Origin: Marinilactibacillus piezotolerans
GTDB lineage: Bacteria > Bacillota > Bacilli > Lactobacillales > Carnobacteriaceae_A
Length of the DNA stretch: 64,000 bases
Reading direction: 5' to 3'
Assembly (NCBI RefSeq): GCF_900169305.1
Contig: NZ_FWDP01000004.1
Coordinates: 992,001-1,056,000 of the forward strand
In this document: positions 56,873 to 64,000 of the stretch, piece after piece
How the letters are laid out: each line of letters begins with the position of its first letter
Position numbering within the stretch: the first letter of the stretch is position 1
Translations under genes and position numbers: made by a program
Notes under the pieces: generated by a model
What the model saw: only the letters and a program-made list of their open reading frames with translations
What the model was told of the DNA's origin: nothing
Databases searched by the model: none

Positions 56873-57538
56873 TTAACGAAGGATAAAGTCACTGACTGTT
56901 TCAGCCAGCATGTCGTTATCTATGATATAAGAACTATGATCTTCATTTTCCAAAATCATCAGTTCCGCGTTCGGGATCTTTTTCTCAATCGTTCTGTACA
57001 TTGAACGGTAAAACAAATCATGTTCTCCGGCGATAACGAGTGTCGGCACTTGAATATTTCTCAAGCTCTCCGGATCAATATTCGGCTCATTCAACATCAT
57101 ATAATAAGCTGGATCTTTTGTTTCTAAGTATTTCTTCTCTAAGTATCTTAAAGGTTTCTGTTTCCAGTCTTTAGGTGAAAGATTGGGACTCAAACTGATC
57201 AGTTTCGATAAATAAGTTTCTTGTCTGATTCCAAGAATTAAAGCCATAATTCCCCCATCACTGAAACCAAGAATAGTGACGTCTGTCAGTCCTAATTGTT
57301 CAATAAACTGATGGATATCTTCTGAAAGATCCTCATAGTTATACGGTGCAGACGACTTTGAACTTTGCCCGTGGTCGCGGCTATCTACCGCATATATTGT
57401 AAACCGCTCTTTCAACTGCTCTGCTAGTACATCAAAAATATGATGGTCTTCCCCATTCCCATGCAAAAGAATCAAATTGGGTCCCTTACCAGATACTTCG
57501 TAGTGTAATGTCGTTTGGTCGTTTATATTCAGTTTCAT
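56873..57538 (-). CDS. Alpha/beta hydrolase
   Basis: A 221-aa enzyme. Oxyanion part LLHGNGEDHHIFD; the elbow reads ILGFSDGGIMALIL with nucleophile Ser; the Asp is expected in VIAGEHDLFY and the His in LENEDHSSYI. It is a small monomeric esterase or lactonase-type fold. No secretion signal. Substrate unknown. Confidence 0.85.
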   Translation of the reverse strand: MKLNINDQTTLHYEVSGKGPNLILLHGNGEDHHIFDVLAEQLKERFTIYAVDSRDHGQSSKSSAPYNYEDLSEDIHQFIEQLGLTDVTILGFSDGGIMALILGIRQETYLSKLISLSPNLSPKDWKQKPLRYLEKKYLETKDPAYYMMLNEPNIDPESLRNIQVPTLVIAGEHDLFYRSMYRTIEKKIPNAELMILENEDHSSYIIDNDMLAETVSDFILR

Positions 57539-57601
57539 TTAGCACACCGTCCTTTCTAAGCTGCCTCGTTCAGTATAACCCAGTCTGACTATAAACGGTA
57601 C

Positions 57602-57639
57602 AAAAAAAGTGCCTTCTCCATTGAAAGAGAAAGCACTTT
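57602..57639 (-). terminator. Terminator of the pst operon
   Basis: AAAGTGC...GCACTTT with a TTTTTTT tail on the minus strand, 15 bp after the phoU stop. Confidence 0.85.
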
Positions 57640-57654
57640 GTCTATAAGATCTGT

Positions 57655-58332
57655 TTATAAGTTTTCGTAAGTGTGATGTGTGTTCAATTCTTGGATTTCT
57701 CCAGTATCGAAATAGACGATCCACTCAGAAATGTTGGTAATATAGTCTCCGATTCGTTCAATATACGTGCTGACCATGATGTAGTCAGTCGCTCCTAGAA
57801 CCAATTCTGGATCTTTTTTCATTTCAGCAATTGAAGCTTCTTTGATATCATGTACCAAACTGTCTACTAGATAATCATATTTTGCAATTTCCAGCGCTCT
57901 TTCTTTGTCATATTCAACGTAAGCGGACAAAATATCTTCGCCCATTTTTTTGATTTTTTCACCAGCGTCAGAAATCATGCCTTCGACCGTTGCGTTTCGC
58001 TTGTTTCCTTTTACGCGAATCGTTGACTTCGCAATACTCACTGCATGATCGCCCATACGCTCCAAGTCGGCAGAAGCTTTCATAACGGTGATGATTTTTC
58101 TCAAGTCCGTTGTTACTGGTTGTTGTAATGCAATCAGTTCGATACAAGATTGTTCAAGGTCATGTTCGTACTGGTTGATTTCTTTATCTTCGTCAATAAC
58201 ACCTTTGGCCAATTCTTTATCGTGCTTGACAAAGGCTTTAATGGATTTATAGATTGCTTCGTTAACCATGCAGCCCATTTGATAGAATTTGCGGTGTAAC
58301 TGTTCTAATTCTTCATCATACGCTCTTCTCAT
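57655..58332 (-). CDS. phoU: Phosphate signalling protein PhoU
   Basis: A 225-aa, all-helical protein made of two PhoU repeats, with metal-binding motifs DKEINQYEHDLE in the first repeat and DYIMVSTYIERIGDYITNI in the second. It links the Pst importer to the PhoR/PhoP kinase pair and limits phosphate uptake. Last gene of the pst operon, 47 bp after pstB. Confidence 0.95.
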   Translation of the reverse strand: MRRAYDEELEQLHRKFYQMGCMVNEAIYKSIKAFVKHDKELAKGVIDEDKEINQYEHDLEQSCIELIALQQPVTTDLRKIITVMKASADLERMGDHAVSIAKSTIRVKGNKRNATVEGMISDAGEKIKKMGEDILSAYVEYDKERALEIAKYDYLVDSLVHDIKEASIAEMKKDPELVLGATDYIMVSTYIERIGDYITNISEWIVYFDTGEIQELNTHHTYENL

Positions 58333-58379
58333 TTTTATACCCCTTCTATTAAAATTCTATTAAAAGATAATGGTTATTC

Positions 58380-59144
58380 TTATCCGAATCGTCCAGAAAT
58401 GTAGTTTTCTGTTTCTTCTTGATCCGGGTTTGTAAAGATTTTACGTGTGTCCCCTGTTTCGATGATATGGCCATTCAAGAAGAAAGCTGTTTTATCAGAA
58501 ACACGAGAAGCTTGTTGCATGTTATGCGTTACCATGACTATAGTATACTCATTTTTCAGATCAGATACCAATTCTTCGATTTTTGCTGTTGAGATTGGAT
58601 CCAAGGCACTTGTCGGTTCATCCATTAAAAGAACTTCGGGTTCTACTGCCAATGCACGAGCGATACAGATTCTTTGTTGTTGTCCACCTGAGATAGACAA
58701 TGCGTTACGATCTAAGTGATCTTTTACTTCATCCCAGATTGCAGCTTGTTTCAGTGAACGTTCAACGATTTCATCTAAGGTCTTTTTGTCTTTGATTCCA
58801 TGTGTACGCGGTCCGTAAGCAATGTTGTCATAAATTGATTTAGGAAATGGATTAGGTTGTTGGAAAACCATTCCGACTCTTTTACGTAATTTATTGACAT
58901 CCATTTTGTTCGAATAGATATTCTTACCGTCCAGTTCAATGGTTCCTTCAATACGACAAGTTTCAATCAAATCATTCATACGATTCAATGATTTAATAAA
59001 GGTAGATTTACCACAACCAGAGGGTCCGATAAATGCTGTGATTTGTTTCTCAGGAATCTCAAGATCTAATCCATGAAGTGCCTGGAAATCTCCGTACCAT
59101 AATTTTAAATCTTTGATGTTCATTTTAGGACTTTGTGTAGCCAA
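58380..59144 (-). CDS. pstB: Phosphate importer ATPase PstB
   Basis: A 254-aa ABC ATPase: Walker [10 protein letters not shown], signature [10 protein letters not shown], Walker [15 protein letters not shown]-loop VTHNM. Full-length PstB which powers PstCA. Only one pstB copy is seen here, whereas many lactic acid bacteria have two. Confidence 0.97.
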   Translation of the reverse strand: MATQSPKMNIKDLKLWYGDFQALHGLDLEIPEKQITAFIGPSGCGKSTFIKSLNRMNDLIETCRIEGTIELDGKNIYSNKMDVNKLRKRVGMVFQQPNPFPKSIYDNIAYGPRTHGIKDKKTLDEIVERSLKQAAIWDEVKDHLDRNALSISGGQQQRICIARALAVEPEVLLMDEPTSALDPISTAKIEELVSDLKNEYTIVMVTHNMQQASRVSDKTAFFLNGHIIETGDTRKIFTNPDQEETENYISGRFG

Positions 59145-59145
59145 T

Positions 59146-59961
59146 TTATTTTCCTCCTTTAGATAGACGCGAACTTACTAAGGTCGATAATCCGTTCAAG
59201 ACTAATACGAATAACAGTAAGACGACCGCTGTAGCATTTGCCTGGTCAACGTGGAATCCTTCATTAGACAAGACGTACATATGCAGAGAAAGTGTTCGTC
59301 CTGAACTGAATAAGTTAACAGGGATATTTGATGCAGATCCTAGTGTGTATAGCAAAGCTGCCGTTTCTCCAATAACACGGCCTGTTGCTAAAATGACACC
59401 AGACAGGATTCCCGGCATAGCTACAGGAAGCACAACGGTAAAGATCGTTCTTAGTTTACCGGCACCTAGCGCATAACTCGCTTCTCTGATTGGACGTCCA
59501 GTTGAAACCAGCGCCTCTTCTGTTGCACGAATAATCAAAGGCAGGGACATGATCACAGAAGTTAAAACTCCAGCAATCAATGAAAGACCAAAACTTAAAA
59601 ATGTAACGAAGAACAAAAATCCGAATAAACCATACACAATAGAAGGAACAGCAGCTAATGTATCTGTCGCCATACTAATTGCTTTAATCATTGGATTTTT
59701 TCTGTTCGCATATTCCACAAGGTAAAATCCAGTAAATACACCGATTGGAGTTGTAATCAGTAAGGTTCCGCCTACTACAAATAAGGTGGTAACAATCGCA
59801 GGCATCATTGAAACATTTTCTGAGTTGTAATCCCATGAGAACAGGTCAGGTGTTAGATATAATACTCCATTGACTAGAATGTAAAAAATAACATATCCCA
59901 GCATACCGAACGTAATGGCGGCAGCTAAATAAACAAGACCACGGATGATTTTTGCGCTCAT
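59146..59961 (-). CDS. pstA: Phosphate importer permease PstA
   Basis: A 271-aa membrane permease with six helices and the coupling loop [20 protein letters not shown] (EAA motif). With PstC it forms the channel. It ends 1 bp before pstB and begins 2 bp after pstC, so the three are tightly linked. Confidence 0.96.
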   Translation of the reverse strand: MSAKIIRGLVYLAAAITFGMLGYVIFYILVNGVLYLTPDLFSWDYNSENVSMMPAIVTTLFVVGGTLLITTPIGVFTGFYLVEYANRKNPMIKAISMATDTLAAVPSIVYGLFGFLFFVTFLSFGLSLIAGVLTSVIMSLPLIIRATEEALVSTGRPIREASYALGAGKLRTIFTVVLPVAMPGILSGVILATGRVIGETAALLYTLGSASNIPVNLFSSGRTLSLHMYVLSNEGFHVDQANATAVVLLLFVLVLNGLSTLVSSRLSKGGK

Positions 59962-59963
59962 AA

Positions 59964-60821
59964 TTAGCTCGCCTCCTTGTTTTTAAAGTAAAGAAAGATG
60001 GAATTGATCAATAAAATAAATCCGAATAGAACAACGGCTGTAGCAATCAATGCTTCTCTATGTTGTCCAGTTGCATATGCCATTTCGATAACGATGTTTG
60101 TTGTCAGTGTTCGAACCCCAGAAAGCAGATTATCTGGAATAATTGCTTGATTCCCTGCAATGAGTACTACGGCCATCGTTTCACCGATCGCTCTTCCAAT
60201 CCCTAAGATGACACTAGAGAAAATTCCTGATTTAGCGGCAGGAAGCAAGACTCTGAATACACTTCTTTCGTGCGTTGCTCCTAATGCAACGCTACCAGTG
60301 TAATAAGTCTTAGGGATAGCACGTAATGCAGATTCTGATAAGCCGATTACAGTGGGCAGGATCATAATCCCCAGTAAGACAGATGCAGTTAAGACACTGT
60401 ATCCATTTCCGCCAATATTTTCACGAATAAATGGGGTGAATACTCTCAAAGCGAAAAATCCGTAAACGATAGAAGGGATAGCTGCCATCAAGTTCGTAGC
60501 AGGTTTTAATACTTTATACAAAATCGGGGGGCAAAATTCAGCCATGAATACAGCTGTTAATATACCGATCGGTACACCAACGATTGCAGCACCCAATGTG
60601 ACATAAATCGATCCAATGATCATAGGGAAAATACCATAAAGCGGTACATTATTTGTGGGTGCCCAGTCCATACCGAAAATAAAGTCAAAAAAACCATATT
60701 CGGCTATAAAAGGAACGCCGTTAGCAAAAATAAACAAAATAATGAGCAAAAGTGCAATGATAGAGAAACAAGCAGAGAGAAAGAAAACGCCTTTCATAGC
60801 CGCTTCTTTAGTGTTCTTCAA
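59964..60821 (-). CDS. pstC: Phosphate importer permease PstC
   Basis: A 285-aa (or slightly longer) permease with six helices and the EAA loop SESALRAIPKTYYTGSVALGA. The open frame extends to 60839. GGAAAGG touches the ATG at 60830 without spacing, so the TTG at 60821, 9 bases from it, is the more likely start (protein beginning MKNTKEAAMKG); ATG 60830 is the alternative. Confidence 0.93.
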   Translation of the reverse strand: MKNTKEAAMKGVFFLSACFSIIALLLIILFIFANGVPFIAEYGFFDFIFGMDWAPTNNVPLYGIFPMIIGSIYVTLGAAIVGVPIGILTAVFMAEFCPPILYKVLKPATNLMAAIPSIVYGFFALRVFTPFIRENIGGNGYSVLTASVLLGIMILPTVIGLSESALRAIPKTYYTGSVALGATHERSVFRVLLPAAKSGIFSSVILGIGRAIGETMAVVLIAGNQAIIPDNLLSGVRTLTTNIVIEMAYATGQHREALIATAVVLFGFILLINSIFLYFKNKEAS

Positions 60822-60936
60822 ATTTAACATCCTTTCCAAGAAAACGATAAGTTGAGTAATTTACAATATTCATAATAATCCATATGACTTCAGATGTCTA
60901 TGCTCGAACTTACCTGACTGCCATCACTAAACACAC

Positions 60937-60981
60937 AAAAAAGGTATGGAACCGATTGTTTCAAATCGGCTCCACCCCTTT
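60937..60981 (-). terminator. Attenuating hairpin between pstS and pstC
   Basis: Minus strand AAGGGGTGGAGCCGATT...AATCGGTTCCATACCTT with a TTTT end. It lies in the pst operon between pstS and pstC and may let more pstS message be made than permease message. Confidence 0.65.
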
Positions 60982-61101
60982 GATACTAACTTAAAGGTAT
61001 TTAGTTATACTTTATACGAAATTGATCAAGATCTATTATAAGGGGAGACTTACTCTTTGTCGATCTTATAGTGTATCATTTCATTAAATTATCATTTAGA
61101 A

Positions 61102-61986
61102 TTACTCAGTAACTTCATCCCAAGTAGTGATCTCACCAGTAAAGATTTTTTGTACTTGATCAAGAGTCAACCCTTCAAGAGGATTTTCGTTGTTGACAAC
61201 AACTGCAATACCATCAAGAGCAATTGCTTCATGTGTTAGTGTAGAAGCTTCGTCTTCAGAAAGTTCACGAGAAGCCATTCCGATATCAGCAGTTGCATCT
61301 TGTGCAGCAGTTACACCAGCACTTGATCCAGTAGCAGAGATTTCAAATGTTACATCAGGATAGATTTCGTTGAATGCTTCAGAAATTGCAGTCGCAACGG
61401 GTTCTACTGAAGTAGATCCTGCAAGACTGATTGTTCCTTCGATTCCTTCTTGCTCTTCATAAGCAGCAGCATCAGGTTCTACAGGAATGTACCCTTGTTC
61501 TTCAACGATTGCTTGACCTTCAGCACTGAAGATGAAGTCCCAGAATGCTTGAGCTTGAGTAGAAAGATCTTCTCCGTATGCCATGTTGAATGGACGAGCG
61601 ATTGGATAAGAACCATCAGCAACTGTTTCGTTAGTTGGTTCAGTTCCATCAACTGGAACACCTTTAACTGAGTCATTCAATGAACCTAAAGAGATGTATC
61701 CAATTCCATTAGAATCTCCAGATACAGCACTGATAACCCCTTGAGTACCATTTTGGATAACTGCACTTTTTGCTGTCATGTCGTCGCCGCCTTCTGGCTG
61801 AACACCAGTAATCTCGTTGAATGCACCACGAGTACCTGAAGCAGTATCACGAGCAATAACAGTAATTGTATCTGAAGTATCAAAATCACCAGATGAAGTT
61901 CCTTCTGATCCTCCATCGCCACAAGCTGCCAGAAGTGCAGTTGCGCTTAGTGCCATAATCCATTTTGATGCGTACTTAAGTTTCAT
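61102..61986 (-). CDS. pstS: Phosphate-binding lipoprotein PstS
   Basis: A 294-aa lipoprotein: signal peptide with lipobox LLAAC (Cys22), Gly/Ser-rich linker, then a periplasmic-type binding domain. Phosphate-contacting loops are seen in SLAGSTSVEPVA, ISATGSSAGVTAAQDATADIGMASR, and RDTASGTRGAF near the other lobe. It hands phosphate to PstCA at the membrane. AAGGAG upstream of ATG and PhoP boxes behind it. Confidence 0.96.
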   Translation of the reverse strand: MKLKYASKWIMALSATALLAACGDGGSEGTSSGDFDTSDTITVIARDTASGTRGAFNEITGVQPEGGDDMTAKSAVIQNGTQGVISAVSGDSNGIGYISLGSLNDSVKGVPVDGTEPTNETVADGSYPIARPFNMAYGEDLSTQAQAFWDFIFSAEGQAIVEEQGYIPVEPDAAAYEEQEGIEGTISLAGSTSVEPVATAISEAFNEIYPDVTFEISATGSSAGVTAAQDATADIGMASRELSEDEASTLTHEAIALDGIAVVVNNENPLEGLTLDQVQKIFTGEITTWDEVTE

Positions 61987-62080
61987 TTGAAATCTCCTTC
62001 TAAATTGTGATGTGATAGACAGTCGATCTTGTCCTCGATTCCTATACTACAAGTCGAATGTTGATTCATTACTAGATTTA

Positions 62081-62118
62081 TGTTGAGAAAATGTAAATTT
62101 GTGTAAATTTTATGTAAA
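62081..62118 (-). promoter_or_regulatory. PhoP box array before pstS
   Basis: Minus strand TTTACA-TAAAA-TTTACA-CAAA-TTTACA-TTTTC-TCAACA: four hexamers at 10-11 bp spacing, like the TT(A/C/T)ACA repeats bound by PhoP in Bacillus relatives. They would activate pstSCAB-phoU in phosphate shortage. Position 95 bp before the start codon leaves room for -10 and leader. Confidence 0.75.
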
Positions 62119-62256
62119 TTCACACGCTGAATCCAGCTTTATAGCCATTCATTTAGACAAAAAACACTGACTTTACTACTTCACTTAATAATATCATTAC
62201 AAACAAAAACTATTTTTGAAAGCTATTATAAATGTCCAGCTGCCGTAGAAGTTGCT

Positions 62257-63678
62257 TTAAAAATTGAGCAGTACAGGCTGCAGGAAGTAAACAGCTAAGA
62301 CGATGACAACGATACTGACCATATTCATCCAGAATCCGGCTTTTACCATATCTTCGATTATCAATTCATTTGTACTGAAGACGGCTGCATTGGGCGGTGT
62401 GGAGATCGGCAGCATAAACGCACAAGAAGATGCTAAGGCAACAACTGCCATGATCCCATAAGGCTCTACTCCAATCCCCGCTGCCAGCCCGACACTGATC
62501 GGCATCAGCATGTTGGAAACTGCGGTGTTGGACATGATTTCTGTCATGAAAAGAATCGTCGCTGTCAGAATGATTAGTATCCATAAATAATTGAATTGAT
62601 TCAAGTTAGCTAAAACATCTCCGAACCAGAGGGTTAATCCTGAAGATTCGAAAGCTGCAGCAAGTGATAGTCCCCCGCCGAATAATAGAAGCAGCCCCCA
62701 AGACAAGCGCTTCATATCGATCCAGTCCAACAGTCTTCCGCCCTTTGAGCTGGGGATTAAGAACAATAAGACGGCGCCGGTAATAGAGATCGTCGTATCA
62801 GACAATTCGAACGGCAGAAACCCGCCAAAAATCCATAATAGTCCGATAAAGGCAAACACAATGGCGACCATTTTTTCTTCGATAGACATCGGTCCTAATT
62901 CTCTTAGTTGTGTTTTAGCAAAATCTGCTGAAATTCTTCCTTCTTGTTTCACTTTGAATTTGATTTTTGTAATGTAGAAATAAAGTACGATCATTAAAAT
63001 AATCGTTACAACGATACCAAACAAGAACCAGTCTGAAAACGTCACGTTCTGGTTCAGCATACTAGAAGCAATGGCGACAAATGCAGCATTAGGAACGGAT
63101 CCTACAATCGTTGCCAATCCGCCGATCGAAGCAGAATACGCAACCATCAGCAGCAGTCCTTTAGAAAAATTATCCATTGATTGCTGATCAAAGAAGTTTT
63201 TATCTTTGATCTCAGTGATCAGCGCAATGGCGATCGGCAACATCATTAAGGCAGTAGCTGCATTAGAGATCCACATCGATAGAAAAGCCGTAGCCAAGCC
63301 GACACCTAAAATAATTCGGTTACTGCTGGTCCCTAAGACGGAAATAATCGACATCGCAATTCGTCTGTGTAAATTCCACTTTTCAATGGCAATTGCAATG
63401 GTAAATCCACCCATGTACATAAAGACGATTGGGTTTCCGTAAGCCATTGTCGCAGTGGCTTGATCTGTTCCACCCGTCAAAGGCAGCAGAACGATCGGCA
63501 GCAGCGAAGTCGCCGGGATCGGCATTGCTTCGGTGATCCACCACGTTGCAACCCATAGCGTTACGCCAAGCACCGCTCTAGGCGATGGATCCAGTCCCGT
63601 CAGCTGGGGCAGAAAATAAACTAAGGCAAAAAACAACGGACCTAGCAGGAACCCGATTCTTTTGATTCCAAATCTCAC
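62257..63678 (-). CDS. DASS-family sodium/carboxylate symporter
   Basis: A 473-aa transporter (SLC13/DASS) with about 11-12 helices. The two SNT-type motifs, MWISNAATALMMLPIA and MSNTAVSNMLMPI, form the sodium and carboxylate site. Characteristic TEAMPIPATSLLPIVLLPL at the N-terminus. Likely substrates are malate, succinate, fumarate or 2-oxoglutarate, but sulfate-type members exist. GTG start with AAAGGAATGATGAATT. Ends without own strong terminator. Confidence 0.88.
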   Translation of the reverse strand: MRFGIKRIGFLLGPLFFALVYFLPQLTGLDPSPRAVLGVTLWVATWWITEAMPIPATSLLPIVLLPLTGGTDQATATMAYGNPIVFMYMGGFTIAIAIEKWNLHRRIAMSIISVLGTSSNRIILGVGLATAFLSMWISNAATALMMLPIAIALITEIKDKNFFDQQSMDNFSKGLLLMVAYSASIGGLATIVGSVPNAAFVAIASSMLNQNVTFSDWFLFGIVVTIILMIVLYFYITKIKFKVKQEGRISADFAKTQLRELGPMSIEEKMVAIVFAFIGLLWIFGGFLPFELSDTTISITGAVLLFLIPSSKGGRLLDWIDMKRLSWGLLLLFGGGLSLAAAFESSGLTLWFGDVLANLNQFNYLWILIILTATILFMTEIMSNTAVSNMLMPISVGLAAGIGVEPYGIMAVVALASSCAFMLPISTPPNAAVFSTNELIIEDMVKAGFWMNMVSIVVIVLAVYFLQPVLLNF

Positions 63679-63724
63679 AATTCATCATTCCTTTATTTTT
63701 TTCATTTACAGCAATAGACATAAT

Positions 63725-63767
63725 AAAATAGCGCATGTGCAGAGGCTGCTCTGAGATGCACTATTTT
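63725..63767 (-). terminator. Terminator of tautomerase gene
   Basis: AAAATAGTGCAT/ATGCGCTATTTT, a 12-bp stem with one G-U pair, ending in TTTTATTATG on the minus strand. Confidence 0.75.
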
Positions 63768-63847
63768 AGCGTTGAATTTGATGCTGATGTAAACAATCAG
63801 TCATTTGATGAAAGTACAGCATTCAAACGATCTGGATAAATAGTCAA

Positions 63848-64000
63848 TTATCCTTGATATTCACCTTTTGTGGCAATATTTGACTTTTCAATATCGTTAA
63901 TGATAACGGTAATCGCATCCTTGCTGGCACCTGTATGAGTTTCAACAGCTTTAACGATATCTTCTACCAAACCTTTTTTCTGTTCATTTGTACGACCTTT
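63848..64000 (-). CDS. 4-oxalocrotonate tautomerase-family protein, 3' part
   Basis: The last 50 residues of a small tautomerase, KGRTNEQKKGLVEDIVKAVE then ASKDAITVIINDIEKSN and a stop at 63848. A full protein has about 60-70 residues; Pro1 lies outside the window. Family members act on small keto-enol substrates; in Firmicutes their physiological role is mostly unknown. Confidence 0.9.
   Translation of the reverse strand, partial: KGRTNEQKKGLVEDIVKAVETHTGASKDAITVIINDIEKSNIATKGEYQG

Overview
The window comes from a low-GC Gram-positive bacterium, most likely a member of the Lactobacillales (Carnobacteriaceae/Enterococcaceae-like). The signs are strong AGGAGG ribosome binding sites with frequent TTG starts, a sufCDSUB cluster, an ECF-type thiamine-precursor transporter, preQ1-I, FMN, TPP and fluoride riboswitches, PhoP-type boxes before pstS, and a GAGGCTGGGAC hairpin of the kind scattered through lactic acid bacteria. 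Genus is inference; there is no rRNA or tRNA here.

Layout. 1-7.0 kb: the end of a PAS-GGDEF diguanylate cyclase, a MarR regulator with a heterodimeric ABC exporter, and a preQ1-riboswitch queT-queF operon. 7-11.6 kb: an FMN-riboswitch ribD-ribE-ribBA-ribH operon ending in a HAD phosphatase. 11.6-19.3 kb: a CBS protein, a second MarR plus heterodimeric ABC exporter, a NERD nuclease-like protein, a 51-bp palindromic tandem array, and a DegV lipid-binding protein. 19.7-23.9 kb: a TPP-riboswitch operon tenA-ykoE-ykoD-ykoC. 23.9-28 kb: a decayed region with a vsr fragment, a GNAT gene, an IS21-like end that truncates a 6-phospho-beta-glucosidase gene, an RpiR regulator and an S66 peptidase.

28.2-47.8 kb is an AT-rich accessory island with the look of a defence island. 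It holds a MutT/PLD-helicase-DUF3427 pair, a MazG/GIY-YIG-DUF2075 pair, a second GIY-YIG protein, a TIR-domain remnant, a 1409-aa Avs-like STAND NTPase with a nuclease domain, a metallophosphoesterase with an unrecognised N-terminal half, a SEC-C/HNH-like protein, a PD-(D/E)XK nuclease-like protein, several acetyltransferases and at least two decayed genes.

48.3-64 kb returns to housekeeping genes: sufCDSUB (Fe-S assembly), a fluoride-riboswitch cation/proton antiporter, a class I glutamine amidotransferase-like hydrolase, a GNAT enzyme, an alpha/beta hydrolase, the pstSCAB-phoU phosphate system behind PhoP boxes, a DASS-family carboxylate transporter, and the end of a 4-oxalocrotonate tautomerase gene. 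The most unusual items are the 51-bp palindromic array, the cluster of unrecognised nuclease and phosphoesterase genes at 41.8-47.8 kb, and the two stacked terminators behind the FMN riboswitch.
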